A DNA stretch of 64,000 nucleotides from Platycnemis pennipes (lineage: Eukaryota > Arthropoda > Insecta > Odonata > Platycnemididae). The DNA is taken from the NCBI GenBank assembly GCA_933228895.1, contig OW121853.1, forward strand, positions 124,888,133 to 124,952,132, given 5' to 3'. The notes below the pieces were generated by a model. That model saw nothing but the letters and a program-made list of their open reading frames with translations, did not search any database and was not told the DNA's origin. Positions 43,501-55,155 of this stretch are shown here, piece by piece. A program made the position numbers and the translations under genes. Numbering within the stretch: the first letter of the stretch is position 1; each line of letters starts with the position of its first letter.

Positions 43501-44332
43501 CGTCATCATCATCATCATCATCATTGGTCAATAATCCTAGGATTGTTTTGACGCAGCTTTCCTCTCGATTCTTCTATCGACCAAACTTTTCATTGTGACG
43601 TAATTCTTCTCTTTTACATCCTCCGCAACCTGTTCCATGTATCTCATACGAGGCCTGCCTTTTCCATTCTTCCCATTCACTTTTCCCTCGACGATTGTCT
43701 TCATCAGGCCATCATGTCTCAAGATATGGCCCATCAAGTTGTACCTTCTTCTTTTTAAAGTTTTCAGCAGGCTTCTCTTTTCTCCTAATCTTCTTAGGAC
43801 TCCTTGTTACTTGCTCGGTCGATCCATTTAATCTTCAGCATTCTTCTGTAGCACCACATTTCGAATGCTTCTACCCTTTTCATCTCCGCTGCTCTCATCG
43901 TCAATGCCTCACTGCCGTAAAGAAACATGCTCCAAATGTATGTTCTGATAAACTGTTTCCTTACTTCTACACTTGTATTTCCAGCTGTAAGTAGATTCTT
44001 CTGTTGATAGAATGCCCTCTGTGCCTGGTCTATTCTACTAACTATTTCTTTCTTGCTTCGTCCATCGTTGGTTACTCGGCTTCCTAGGTAACAGAACTCT
44101 TTCACATCTTCAAGTTTTTGTTTTCCTAGTTTGGTTTTACCTCTTCTTTCTTGCTGCACACCAATATCTTAGTCTTCTTATTATTTATTTTCAACTGATA
44201 TCTGGCCATTGTCCTTTCCATGGTTACTATAATCTTGTTCAGATCATTCTCTGTCTCTGCTATGAGTGCTATGTCATCAGCGAATCGCAGCTTGTTTATT
44301 TTTTCTCCGTGGATGTTCTGTGATTTTCTCGA
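43501..44332 (-). mobile_element. LINE-B 3' fragment
   Basis: An expanded antisense triplet tail (CATCATCATCATCATCATCA) precedes AATCCTAGGATTG. Minus frames read GKGRPRMRYMEQVAEDVKEK, KLGKQKLEDVKEFCYLGSRV, TNDGRSKKEIVSRIDQAQRA, FYQQKNLLTAGNTSVEVRKQ and FIRTYIWSMFLYGSEALTMR, then further upstream KINKLRFADDIALIAE-like sequence near 44300-44240 with the catalytic FADD-type codons kept. Truncated at about 44332, where a LINE-A piece abuts. Confidence 0.9.
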
Positions 44333-44334
44333 GT

Positions 44335-44568
44335 CATGTATAGAATTAAATAATGTACTGGAGCGTGTGCAGCGAAGATCGACAATCTTTGTAAAGGAAC
44401 GGTATGATAACTGTAATAGCGTAACCAGTGTATTAGATGAACTGAATCTCTTAAATAAATTTCAAGTTAATATTTTCACCGAAGACGTGAAAAATATTTT
44501 CTTATGGATTGTTAAGTCTCATGGTAGACTGGACCATAATCATTAAAGTAGAGAAACTGATTACCGAA
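44335..44568 (+). mobile_element. LINE-A C-terminal fragment
   Basis: The frame reads IELNNVLERVQRRSTIFVKE, RYDNCNSVTSVLDELN, LLNKFQVNIFTEDVKNI. Same subfamily as 9043-9690. It lacks the LSDRRLKFRLY part. Interrupted by a SINE1 at 44569. Confidence 0.85.
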
Positions 44569-44815
44569 GGAGGGTGGTGGCTTAGTGGGTAGAACGCTTG
44601 GCCACTGATCGAAGGGTCCCGGGTTCAAAACCGGGTGAAGCCTTTGGACGCCCCCGAACATAACAAATCTTCGGTGTGCGAGGTAGCCCAGAGAAAGGAT
44701 CTGGTCCCCCTACGCTGAATGTGTGAAATTATCACGCCTATGGCCTAGTCCGGGGTGAGCTCTACCCTCTCCTATCCAAAACCAATCTTCGGGTTGAATC
44801 GCTGAGTGAGAGAGA
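44569..44815 (+). repeat. SINE1 inserted in LINE-A
   Basis: A 247-bp tRNA-derived SINE: GTGGTGGCTTAGTGGGTAGA (A box), GGGTTCAAAACCGGG (B box), the same body as 40493-40737, ending GGGTTGAATCGCTGAGTGAG. Flanked by a 10-bp TSD GATTACYGAA (44559-44568, 44816-44825; one mismatch). LINE-A resumes immediately after. Confidence 0.9.
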
Positions 44816-44890
44816 GATTACTGAACTGACACATTCAAAATGTTCTTCTTTCCTCGTACAATAGGTCTCTGGACACATATTCCAATAAAG
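44816..44890 (+). mobile_element. LINE-A continuation after SINE1
   Basis: GATTACTGAACTGACACATTC then TTTCCTCGTACAATAG, the codons just before the LINE-A stop in related copies. Confidence 0.75.
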
Positions 44891-45114
44891 GCATTTTCGT
44901 AGAGTTTAAACAAAAAAATTACTTGCTGCGAAAGCAGTTTTGACAGAAAGTATTTTATTTTTAAAATATAAGCATTTGAATCGCCACGAGCTGGTCCCTC
45001 GCAAAAACGTAATTCGCATCGCTGCCATCTTGAATGACGTCAGGTCCTGCAACAGCGGTCGCGGTGCGTACATTTCTATGCGAAGTTTGAAGCGTTTAGG
45101 AGATCACTATTGAA

Positions 45115-45300
45115 ATGTCTTTCATGAACGCACTTTATTTTAATATGCCAAAGCGTTATTTTAATATGCCAAAGCGTTGTTTTAAATGTTGTCTTGTGCC
45201 AAAATATAATGACACCAACGGAAATGCCTCCCAACAAGTATTTTTTTTAATTACCCGAAACAGGATGATATGGGTGAAGAAAGAAGTGCAAGCGAAATGA
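45115..45300 (+). CDS. THAP-like zinc-finger ORF (possible transposase start)
   Basis: A 61-codon open frame, of which residues from about 18 on read MPKRCFKCCLVPKYNDTNG and NASQQVFFLITRNRMIWVKK. The initial C..C, a hydrophobic FF and a W..+ spacing resemble the first half of a THAP domain, used as DNA-binding module by P-element-, Kolobok- or Harbinger-type transposases and by host proteins. The second C..H pair was not seen before the stop, so it is truncated or spliced. An NMPKR motif is duplicated in tandem. Nearby inverted words (TGACRTCAGGTCCTGCAA at about 45033 and 47150) could be ends of a decayed transposon. Tentative. Confidence 0.35.
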   Translation: MSFMNALYFNMPKRYFNMPKRCFKCCLVPKYNDTNGNASQQVFFLITRNRMIWVKKEVQAK

Positions 45301-46180
45301 AACTTTGTCTATGCGATCAAACGTGTGCATTTTTGAACGTTCACTCTGTCTATATTCATTTTACCAATTCTGGAAACTAAAATAAACTTAATTGTGCAGA
45401 AACTAGGTCAAAATAAAGCGCCGCCAGTAGTAGTATTGATGCGATTGACATATGGGCTCAATATTATTCGGTAAAGTTTTTTCATTGATTGAAAAACTGC
45501 TAGGAAATTTAATGCATGCACAAATCAGTAATCAGAGTACGAGGGAAATGTGCTGGACATATGTCACGAAAAATCTTTTCCATATCAGGCAATATGCCAT
45601 GTTTGAAAAAGTTCGCTAAGCAACTTTCAATTATGATTAAAAGACTGAACCCACTGAACCTATCGCTGCTTACTTTTCAAGATTAGATGTCCTAACTTTT
45701 ATTAATCGCAAGCAGTAATTTTCACCGGTCAATTTCAATTTTCGAAGGTCAGCGTGAACGATGGATGCGTGAATGGCTACTTGTGCACATAAAAACAATT
45801 TATTAAACCAAAGTAGTTGTAGACGGGAATATTTATTTCTTTGCATTACCTTCACGATTTAACGCATTAGATTCACGTTTCAACATACCGCGTCTGCGTC
45901 GAGATCAGCTAATATGCCAAATACCTACACCAATATTACACCACACAACATTAGAATCTAGGATCACGATCGCACTTGCTTGCTTCGACACAGGTTGAAT
46001 TTTGAAGTTCCTCGGTATATTCGGTAATCAAGGGTTTTTTAATCCCCCTTTGTCTCAATAGCCCAATATATATTTCCCCAAAAGGAAGTTCTTGGAAATC
46101 GTATCAAAACTCATAACTGCACCATAAGGTTATGCCACTACAAACAAAAGATTTTCACGTTCATTGTATTTTTTATTTAG
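45301..46180. other. Unassigned
   Basis: AT-rich; no domain recognised. May be interior of a decayed DNA transposon starting near 44900. Confidence 0.35.
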
Positions 46181-46187
46181 GCCTTTA

Positions 46188-46409
46188 AGGCCTGGTTACA
46201 CGATACATTAACACGTACGGGTTAATGTACATTTGCGTGAATGGTTTCTGCTCAACTTGTACGTTAGTGCATGAACCAAATAGAACAGGTTCTATTTTCT
46301 GTTCACGCATTCATTCATTTGTACATTTTGGTGTAGTTACACGGTGCATTTTCGCGTTCATGCATTTACACATTAACTCGTACGGGTTAATGTATCGTGT
46401 AACCAGGCC
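46188..46409. mobile_element. MITE with GGCCTGGTTACACG ends
   Basis: About 222 bp, termini GGCCTGGTTACACGATACAT in both orientations, extending into long inverted arms (TTAACMCGTACGRGTTAATG). TTA follows the right end and precedes the left end (46185-46187, 46410-46412). The terminal motif resembles that of the element at 61108-61646. A TTA TSD fits PIF/Harbinger, tentatively. Confidence 0.75.
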
Positions 46410-46608
46410 TTAGTCCGAATCCTTGAAAACATCCCAAATGATACATGATATAATGTGCCTGAAAATATAGAGATGTCGACACATATTGGAGCAGTAATTC
46501 AAAGTAAACAAATGGATAAAGTAGATGCCCATTATACATCTTATTTTTGTGGTCCCGAACTTGACGTACCTACGCAATCCCTGCACGAAATGCTCACTAA
46601 AGTCTATA

Positions 46609-46642
46609 GCGAAGACAAGTAGGTATACCTACTTGTCTTCGC
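46609..46642. repeat. Perfect 34-bp palindrome
   Basis: Half-site GCGAAGACAAGTAGGTA directly followed by its reverse complement; no spacer. Confidence 0.95.
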
Positions 46643-47440
46643 CATCCATCAAAATATGTGCTTCCACGACATATTAGTTTATGCTCGGGGCATACACGAG
46701 CACGAACAACATTTTATCGAGCTTAACCTGCCCATAGCCGATGGCATCATCGTCGTGTTCCTCACGAACGACCCTAACACCAAAACATTCATCACCGCCA
46801 TATTATGAATATTACAAAATTCAAATGTGAACATTTATTTTCAAACATTGACATGCTTTTACCTCGCCATCTTAACTCTTTGGATTTCCGTTTGAATCAG
46901 GTTTTCTCTGAAGATTGAACGAAGTTACATTTAAACACGGTGTTGACACGTATGAAAACATTGCTAATGTTGAGATTTTCGGAAGATTTCTTGCCTCAGC
47001 TTTGACAAACTCAGACTCCATACCTTCTAAACAAATCATATATGTTCGCAGCCTTCCTTAACCACACCAAAGATATCTAAATCCGACAACAAATGTTGAA
47101 AACAACGTCCACAGGTACAGTACGTTCCGCCGTTTTCCTCTCCATTGCAGGACCTGATGTCACTTTCAGCCGGCCAATCACAATACGTTTTAGAGTGGGC
47201 GTGTTTTCTGGGCATTTATTTTGCTTATTTCTCGAAAAATACATTAAATAAATGCATAGTTTTCATCGCTAAGGTGTTTTAGTATGATTAACAATTTTTT
47301 AAGTAGCATTTCAAGGAGATTTAAAAAATTGTCCAGAGGTCTATTGTACGAGGATATGAATACTGTAAATACATCCAATAGTATAAATACAAGTGTAGTA
47401 ATAGAACCATAGGTAGTTGCATGTTACTATAATAATTTTC
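46643..47440. other. Unassigned; possible decayed DNA transposon interior
   Basis: Contains CCAATCACAATACG and GTGGGCGTG blocks reminiscent of MITE W composition, and the TGATGTCACTTTC region inverted relative to 45033. No intact ORF. Confidence 0.35.
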
Positions 47441-47838
47441 ATCTACATCTACACGATACCCTGCAAGCCACCGCGAGGGTGTGTGGCAGGAGGTGAAGAT
47501 CACTAAGCATACACTACGGACATGCAAACAAGCAACTATAGGGTCTCATGCAAATAGATTATTAGTATCTATAGTATTTAAGGTATTAATACATGCATCA
47601 TGCACTACAGACTAATCTAAAAGATATCCCCTACCTATCCCTTTGCTTTGCTACCTATTGTGTTCTCTTATAGTACGGGGGAAAGATGCCATTTTGAATC
47701 TATCAGTACGACAATCTATCTCTCTTATCTTATTTATCTGGTCGAATCTAGCATAATACGCTGGTGATTGTAATGTATGCCTAACATCTTCAGTAAAGCT
47801 ATCCGATTGAAATTTCTCTAATAGATTTAATCTGTACT
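47441..47838 (-). mobile_element. LINE-A 3' end
   Basis: Antisense tail, hairpin (ACCCTGCAAGCCACCGCGAG), complete 3'UTR (GTATTTAAGGTATTAATACA, CATGCATCATGCACTACAGA) and the last codons (REIDC.TDRFKM, KIREID, DVRH) up to about 47838, where it is 5'-truncated. Confidence 0.9.
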
Positions 47839-48177
47839 CGGTTTCAAAATATGGGCGATTGAATTTGAAGCTGAATATAGTTAAATGATGGAATACTGTT
47901 TTCTAAGGCAGGGTAGAGATACCGAAACCATCAAGATGCAGAGTACAGGGAGTGACCATTGGGACCAACGTATTAAAATTATTTTTAGAAAAAATAATAC
48001 AGAGCCTCCGATCGTCTGTTTTACCACGGAGGATTAAATAAAATAACAAATAGGATGCATATGAAAATACGCAATGAAAAATGGGAAATTAATGAGCAAA
48101 GAATATTACACAGAAAAGGTAAATGAGAGGGTAAGAAAATACATGCGCCAGGAATATAAATTGATATGTGTTTCACC
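47839..48177. other. Unassigned
   Basis: AT-rich; no feature recognised. Confidence 0.4.
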
Positions 48178-48432
48178 CGAAGGTTGTTTTCTGATAGGTG
48201 AGGGTAGAGCTCAACCCGTACTAAGCCAATGGCGTGCTAAATTCACAAATTCAGGGTAGGGGGGCCAGTTCCTTTCCCTGGACCACCTGCGATTTCCTAC
48301 GAAGTTTCGACATGCAGAATATCAAATCGCGAGGATTTTAGGTGGGGAATCCATAAAGGCTCTTGCCCGGGATATGAACCCGGGACCCTCCAGTCATTGC
48401 TCCACCATCTAGGTCACCATGACCCCCAAAAG
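48178..48432 (-). repeat. SINE1-type element, minus strand
   Basis: The complement reads GTCATGGTGACCTAGATGGT (worn A box), CCCGGGTTCATATCCCGGG (B box), then AAAATCCTCGCGATTTG, CCAGGGAAAGGAACTGGCCC, CTACCCTGAATTTGTG and GAGCTCTACCCTCACC. Confidence 0.8.
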
Positions 48433-48614
48433 GAATAAAACAGCATGTATTATTTATTCATGCTACATAAAATTATGTGAATGTATGGTTTGCCTTGTGT
48501 ACCTTGCCTTCTACACAGTAAATTAGTGCCCAAGTTGAGAAAGTCTTCTTTCTGTGAAATGATTATCTTTTCCTCAGTTGTACATTGAGAATTTTTTTTA
48601 CAAAGCATCCTTTT

Positions 48615-48978
48615 TAGGGATGGGTCGGTTCGGTTCTTCGGTTCTCGGTTCCACCGGTTCTTGAGCTTAGAACCGGAACTGGAACCGAGGCCAAAAATAA
48701 TCGGTACCGAAATAATTGGCGCGAAAATCAGTTTGAAACCTACTCACACTCCGAAAGTGGAGGCTTCACATTAAAACCTGGTGAAATAGTGTACTTAGAT
48801 GCTTCAAAGTCGCGAATTATTCTATTTCAGTCTCTGAAAATGATTATTGATTACTTTATTTACCATTGAGCAATGCAAAGTAAGTGGTAAATTAAGAACC
48901 GGAACCGAGAATCGGAACCGAGAACCGAAGTTAAGAACCGAACCGGAACCGAAAAAAAGTGGAACCGGCCCATCCCTA
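48615..48978. mobile_element. hAT-type MITE with CGGTTC repeats
   Basis: 364 bp, exact 8-bp TSD ATCCTTTT (48607-48614, 48979-48986). Termini TAGGGATGGGTCGGTTC and TAGGGATGGGCCGGTTC in inverted orientation. The subterminal regions are arrays of GGTTC/GAACC words (GGTTCTTCGGTTCTCGGTTC and complement), which could bind transposase. No ORF. Confidence 0.92.
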
Positions 48979-48989
48979 ATCCTTTTAAA

Positions 48990-49790
48990 TGATGAAAGTG
49001 ATGGAGATTCTCTTACATTGGAGAACCCGGGTAACTTGCTCTCTTAAATCAGTCCCCTTGCCACCAGCCTCAATAATATTCCTTTAACTTTGTATTTCGC
49101 TAGAGATTTTTATACCATTTTACTTCAATGGAATAGGTCGCGTACACGCCTGAGCAGTAAATCTCTGTGAATGGATGCATGCTGGAAGTGGAGAGACAAG
49201 GGCGAGGAAAAAAGCGCTGGGCGAGGGCACTCAGTTTGGGGGACGGTGCGGGATGGAGGGAGGGATCGATGGTGCCCTCCCCCCCTCCCCGCACCCTGGA
49301 ACCCTGGGGGAATGAGCACGCCCGCCCCTTACCTCGCCCCAACCCCCTGCACGGGATGCACCGGCCGCTGCAGCTTTCTTACGAGTTTATATGGCACTGG
49401 GGCGCCAGCAGCGGGTGACGACGGTGCGTGGGAGGTGCGATTGAGCACCACTGTGCAGTTACGGCGTTCCTCGGAGGCCGTTCGCGCGTAATCCCCGTCC
49501 AGAGAGGGAGAGAAAGAGAGAAAGCGCACCTCAAAAGTTGGAAGACTCCCTGTTCGGGATGAAGAGGGCCCTCGTAAAGTGGAGGCACAGTTTTCACATT
49601 ATTGCTACTTTGGTCGGGAAATTTCGCTCAAACTTTAAGGGAAAAGGAGAATAGCACCTTTCCACGCCATTTTATTTACAAATAAATTCCCATTTTATGC
49701 AAGCTGGAGAGGAAAATGGCTAACGAAGGAAAACACTTTTATAAGATAAGAGTTAGATGCCATGTATCCAACATATTAATAAGTGATAAG
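48990..49790. other. Unassigned, GC-rich 49190-49500
   Basis: The GC-rich core has open frames on both strands and no domain; likely a composition effect. AT-rich flanks. Confidence 0.4.
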
Positions 49791-49797
49791 ATGTTAT

Positions 49798-49975
49798 TTG
49801 GGGGAGACGACCAACAACCAGGCCATTTGCGCCAGAGAAGATAAGCGTATAAAGGTAGGAGTTTTTCAGGGAACGGAGGAAGGGTGGAGAGTATCCCGGC
49901 ATTGGTACTAGCCTGCTTTTAACGAAAGGCGCCAAGGGGACCACGGCTTAACGTCCCATACGACGGACAGAATAA
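49798..49975 (-). repeat. SINE2 body
   Basis: The minus strand carries TCGTATGGGACGTTAAGCCG, GGTCCCCTTGGCGCCTTTCG, GCTAGTACCAATGCCGGGAT, CTCTCCACCCTTCCTCCGTT and AACTCCTACC. Same family as 1727-1850 and the 3' part of 54240-54500. Confidence 0.7.
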
Positions 49976-49979
49976 TGAA

Positions 49980-50799
49980 CCTGAAATGCCCTCAATTAGG
50001 CACTCAAGTAGGGACCGGTGTATTCCCGTATGGTATAAATTGACTAACGAAACTTCTGCTTTATAGCTTGGTAGAACTGGCTGTAGCTCTTGAGGATGGT
50101 ACGCAATAAAAAAGTTTACCTAATTTCAGTGATTGAAACTCACTCTTGGAAGCTTCGGGTGTTTATGATTGCCCACTAGTTTCATCTTTCAGTTAGTGGG
50201 AACTAATCGTTAATTTTTAAATGCAATTAAGAATACTGTGACTTGAATAATCTACCTTTGTCTCTCATGATGGTCCAAGAGCATACACATACAGTTAAAT
50301 TTAAAAAGGGAATTCAATGAGTGAATCTTCTACCCTGACTTTGCATCCCAGACATGAAGAATATATTGTTACTCAAATGTGAAATATAATCAAAAAGGAC
50401 CAAAAATTATATTATTCTTTTTCTAGTATTAGAAGTAGATTTTATGGATGACTTCTCTTTTTGAAAACATTAAAAATGCTTCATTATTTATATTAGATGT
50501 ATTTAATGTTTTCGTAAATCTATTTCCCTCTCAATTCTTCTTATGTTCCACCCTCCTCCATTCCACACGAATAATTACCCATTATCTACCTACTTCACCA
50601 TTTTTTCCCAGCATTCAACCTTCAGCTACTTCTGCGTAATACCCAGCAAGCCACCGGAAGGGTATTTAGCAGGGACATCAAGACGCATTATCAATTAGAG
50701 AGATACTTGCTACTATGCAGGGATGCAAAAAATAAAGTTCCGTTAAGATACCACCTGAATAAAATTTTCTATAAAGACTTTAAGAAAAGAAGCATCGTC
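49980..50799. other. Unassigned; LINE-A hairpin scrap
   Basis: AT-rich. At about 50637-50680, ATACCCAGCAAGCCACCGG and GGGTATTTAGCAGGG are a worn antisense LINE-A 3' hairpin. Confidence 0.45.
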
Positions 50800-50819
50800 T
50801 TTAATTCCTCGCTACATCC

Positions 50820-51330
50820 ACGTGCAATGCATCCTTCTCTTTTTCTATTCGTCATCATCAACCGGTATTCTGCCAACTGGCAGGCCCCTAACACCAAAGC
50901 TGTCTCCAAGTCATCCTGTCCCGGGCCTCTTCCTTGGTTTCCTTGTACCCTCCTATCTTCACTTAGTCTCTCATTGTCAGCCTGCTCCTTCTTCTCTTTT
51001 CTCCCCCGAACGCTGTATTTAAAATCTCTTTCCCTCTTACAATAAGTCCGATCCAGTTTCCCTTCCTTTTCTGAATATTTTTCAGTAGTGTTCTTTCCTC
51101 CCTAACTCTTCCCAGCATTTCCTAATTTCTTACTCTATCCTCCCATTTCACTCTCTTTTACATCCTTCACACCCAAATCTCAAAAGCATTGATCCTATTC
51201 TTCTCTCTTCAATATCACCAAATTATTTTATAGTGTCTCTAAGACTCCCTCTTTTGTAGTTCTCACCTTCTCTCTCTCTCTATCTTCATCATTTTCTGGA
51301 CTCATTCTACACGCCTCCAATGTCTTCAAA
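50820..51330 (-). mobile_element. Decayed RTE-like LINE C-terminal
   Basis: Minus-strand pieces in shifted frames (AFEIWV; KWEDRVRN; RVREERTLLKNIQKRKGNWI; GLPVGRIPVDDDE) match the post-RT layout of endonuclease-RT elements. Similar to the subfamily at 33780-34215. Many stops. Confidence 0.6.
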
Positions 51331-51420
51331 TCCTTTTTCCACAAAATGCTAGTTTTTCTGCGTACGAAGCATAAAATCGTACGAAGTATCCAATCAAAAA
51401 TTTCGCGTAGTTTCAATTAC

Positions 51421-54230
51421 GCGGCTTATATTCATTTAACTGAGTACTACGTTATATTATCTGGAAGACGCACGTCCTTTCTTTCCAGAATTATTTTTTT
51501 TACAACAGTTAATGTAAAAATGTATTTTCGTCCGTGGCGAATTTAAATCGGGAACAGTCTTGCTTAACAGCATTTCTGCGAGAATCTCTGCTGTTTTAAT
51601 CATGGACAAATGGCTACAAAAGCTTCTGATATATTGGGGTAGACAAAATGATTCGTGGAAGCTGTTTTGAATTATATTTGCGTTTAAAAGCGATTGGTAT
51701 CATTTCAGGAGATCCAAGATAAGTCACTAAGACTTTTAAAATTAACTGATTATAGCCACGTGGCGTATCATCAGACTCTTGGGCGTTTATATGGATCATT
51801 TATAGCCAGAGGATTAGCGGAAGAGTGTCATGTATCTGTCAAACTGTAAATTAGTGCTAAAATAAGGAGTTCTTAATGAACTCCGAGAAAAAATTGGAAA
51901 GGAAAATCGAAGCTTCTGTGGCAGCAGTCCTCATTTCCTCAGCATGGCAGTGCGTTCACCGATTTAAACCATCATCATTTTGCAGAAAAGTTCTTTTCCC
52001 CAGCCACCTTATTCAGTTGACCTGACATCCACCAAAATGTTCCTGTTTTTAACTGCAATCAATGCAGAAAGGGAGACGTTTTCTGATCATTGGAAAAAAA
52101 ACAAAAATTCGAGGCAGTGTATTTTTCCGAATCAGAAACTTGCATTGAAAGACTGTTTCCTGAAGTAGAAATGACACGGGAAAAATGTATATAACAGTAT
52201 GAACCTTGTAGAGCTCTCTGATCAATATCCTCAGTACCTTTTCCAAAAAATCGTAACGGAGAGTCCTTTTTATTAATTCATTCGTATTCATATACCCCTT
52301 TTGTCTGCATATATATTTGGTAAAACGTCCACCTTCCTCCAAAATGCTACCCCCGTGACTCGATTGCTCCTTCTGCCCCAATTTCTCCACTCGATTTAGT
52401 GGGCTTTTCCTGTGCATTATCATTACTTTATTTTTCAAATGGGCAATATGCAATATGAATCACACAATCCGTAATGCATGGAAAAGCGAAGATACCCTTT
52501 AGCGTACGCTTAGTCATTGGGAAGCCTAGACAACCAAATCTCTTACAACTGTTATTCCCGTATCCAACTACTCCAAACTTCCCGTGCCATTTCTTTGGGA
52601 AAAATAATGGTATTAACCTTTTGTTATATTCACTTAATCACCACACACTCAAATTCTCAATCTACAAATCTTATCAGCGATGTCTTTTCATAAAACGTCT
52701 ATCCTTCCAATTTTATCGTGAATTACGCTGTACGTCCGTTATCTTTTACCAGTGGGCCATATTTCAAATGGGAATGGAACAAACAGCAAAACAATGAGTT
52801 TCATTAGCCAAAATACACAATAAAAAAGCAAATAGTCTACCCGAATTACGATACATGAAGAATCAATGTAAGATGATGAATGATTATTCACTTGGGAGAC
52901 AATGTATTAGGCTTTCTTTACTTTTGTCTACAGTACAACGTAATAAAACACTAACGCAAATAATTTTGCACTTAGCAACCATGCAAACAGACTAGAGACG
53001 AGGGTTAACTTTGGTTTAGGCATGACAGGGCAAATTTGTTGAGATTATAAGAAGGAATAAACATAAAAAACAATGAAATTGTTAATGTGAATAATAATAT
53101 TTAGGCAAAGGATGGGCAAAGGCAAAGACTCTTTTGGCAAGAAATTTTACAAAACTTCATTTTAGGGAAACGATCCACACGAAGCGGGTTTACTAGGTGT
53201 GACTTTGATTCCGATTTTGGAGGTAAAATCTCTAATCATAGTTTTTTCTCACTCACGTTAAAATATTAATTTAAGTTAAGAACCTTACATTAGTCGTTGA
53301 GAATATAACTTCAGCATGGTATAGATAGGACGTCGGACCGCTAAGCTGGAAAATTGTGTCTCTATGAATCTTTTACCACTTCGACGCTATCAAAGCGAAC
53401 TAAAAATTCAACGACATTGACTCTTTTCTTATATTTACTGTCTCACTATCCTTTATCTTCCTTTCTCATGACTATCACCGACCTACGCTCATCCCTGCGG
53501 GGGGTAGAATGCAAATAAAGGAAAATAGAATACCTTGAAGGCCGGATTCATGGATTGGGATAAAAATGGAAGAAGAATATTGCATCTCTGATACTACAAA
53601 GTTCACGTTATCAAGGAACAAAGGAAACAAATGCTCTATCTCTGCCACTCATATAGTTATCGTAGAAGCACAAAACTACAAAGTCTAGATTTTTATTGCT
53701 AGGAAACATCTACTTTTTTTGGCCTGAGGGTACCTTTAAATCGCAACGCGTCATTTTTTCTGCCCGAGGAAGGCAGCTTTGTCAGCGTAACGGCCTCGCG
53801 TGTTCTTTTTCCAATTACCCCCACCTACCCCTTATTTTATCTCCTTTGCCACTCCACTACTCCAAACACTACCCTCTAAATCCCGTTACCATAGCCACCA
53901 TGGTCATTCCGAAATGACAATAGGGCAGTCGTGGAAATAGCTCACCAAGCACAGAATGCCAAAGCAATTCAACATCCCCTGCCACGAATCCTTTTCCACT
54001 ACAAAAAGGAGCATTTCTCCAGGAACACCAAACAGATGCTGCTGCTGCTGCCTCTGCAGTGAACCTAGAGGGATGACCCCTGCGACAGTAGGTTACCGAG
54101 TCCATCTACGGGCTCCCGTATTTGATTGTATTCCATCCTAACCTAGTCGTAAAAATATAACAGCCAAACCTTTTTTTGTAGTATTGCCTTGATAGGGGGA
54201 ATTGGAGATTTCATCCAAGTCCTGAGGATC
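51421..54230. other. Unassigned
   Basis: Long AT-rich stretch; open frames such as 52049-52453 and 52474-52797 match no family I know. CTGCTGCTGCTGCC microsatellite at about 54036-54050. Confidence 0.4.
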
Positions 54231-54237
54231 GGATTTG

Positions 54238-54500
54238 TGTGGTGAATTAAGTATTGGCCTATCATCCCGAGGGCCTGGGTTCGATTCCCGGTAGTGGCGG
54301 ACCTATCCCTACTGGAGTGCCTAGTGGAGGATATTTCGGGTTCAGAACTCCGTCCGTCGCCTGTCGTAAAGAGAAAGCTAATGCCGGCGCCGAGTTTCTC
54401 TCCATCCTTCCTCCATTACCTGAAACATTCCTACATAACCCAATTACCCACCTATCCTATATGGCGTAAAGAACCTCAGCTGCCGATCCTCTCCCCGGAA
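54238..54500 (+). repeat. SINE2 with tRNA-like head
   Basis: GAATTAAGTATTGGCCTATC region (worn A box) and a canonical B box GGGTTCGATTCCCGG, then GGCGGACCTATCCCTACTGG, TTCGGGTTCAGAACTCCGTC, GTAAAGAGAAAGC, TGCCGGCGCCGAG and CTCTCCATCCTTCCTCCATT. Its 3' part matches the fragments at 1727 and 49838. Confidence 0.75.
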
Positions 54501-54630
54501 TAAGTAACCAACTCCAACTCCTATATTTTTTCTTATTAAAACGCCACGTAAATGCAAACATACGAGGATTTCTGCAGCAATTCGTGAAGAAAAGGAATGG
54601 TTATAGAATATTTATAGGAGGTTATGACCA

Positions 54631-55155
54631 ATGGGGGCGTTTACTCGGAATCTCTCGCAACTTTGTCCACAAAATCGTTAGTTGAAAACGAAAAAGAATT
54701 TTAGTGAGAAAATTAATCTTATAACCAGAGCCATTCACCCATAAATCAAAAATTTAAATAAGCAAAAGGTGACGCGCACCGAAGAAGCTGCTTTGAGACT
54801 TATTACGTCATCCACCTCCCGTCCTTGACTGATTTTAGGGAAAAGGGAGGGAGTGGAAGGGGTGTCGGAAGGTCTGCTCGCACAGATCCTGTCGCAACCG
54901 CTCCGGTTGAGTCAGTTGTGTGTCCCCATTGTGATAAGGCGAAGTAGCTTCACGGGATCAGTTGTGATTGGACTAAGTAGATGACGTACTAAGTCGCAGG
55001 CACGCCCACTTTTCCGAAAGGTTTGAAAAACATCAGTTTTTCTACGCTTATATCTCGAGAAATAATTGACGGATCAATCAAACAGAAAAATGCGGGTCTT
55101 TTTAATTTACAAACTCTATCAGATTCGGCAATAAACATACCGTAAACGACCCCAT
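54631..55155 (-). mobile_element. MITE W, full copy 2
   Basis: 525 bp, inverse orientation to 39219-39754. Ends ATGGGGGCGTTTACTCGG and (reverse complement) ATGGGGTCGTTTACGGTATG. Interior shares CACCTTTTGCTTATTTAAA- and TGTGATAAGGCGAAGTAGCT-type blocks. About 15 kb separate the two copies. Confidence 0.8.

Noticed and set aside
43503..43526. CAT triplet array as independent microsatellite
   Set aside because: It is the expanded 3' tail of LINE-B, at the same position as in 2291, 24797 and 42339.
49100..49597. Several open frames near 49.1-49.6 kb
   Set aside because: GC-rich shadow frames on both strands; no homology recognised.
54238..54300. Candidate tRNA gene with canonical B box
   Set aside because: No proper acceptor stem; followed by a repeated SINE2 body.
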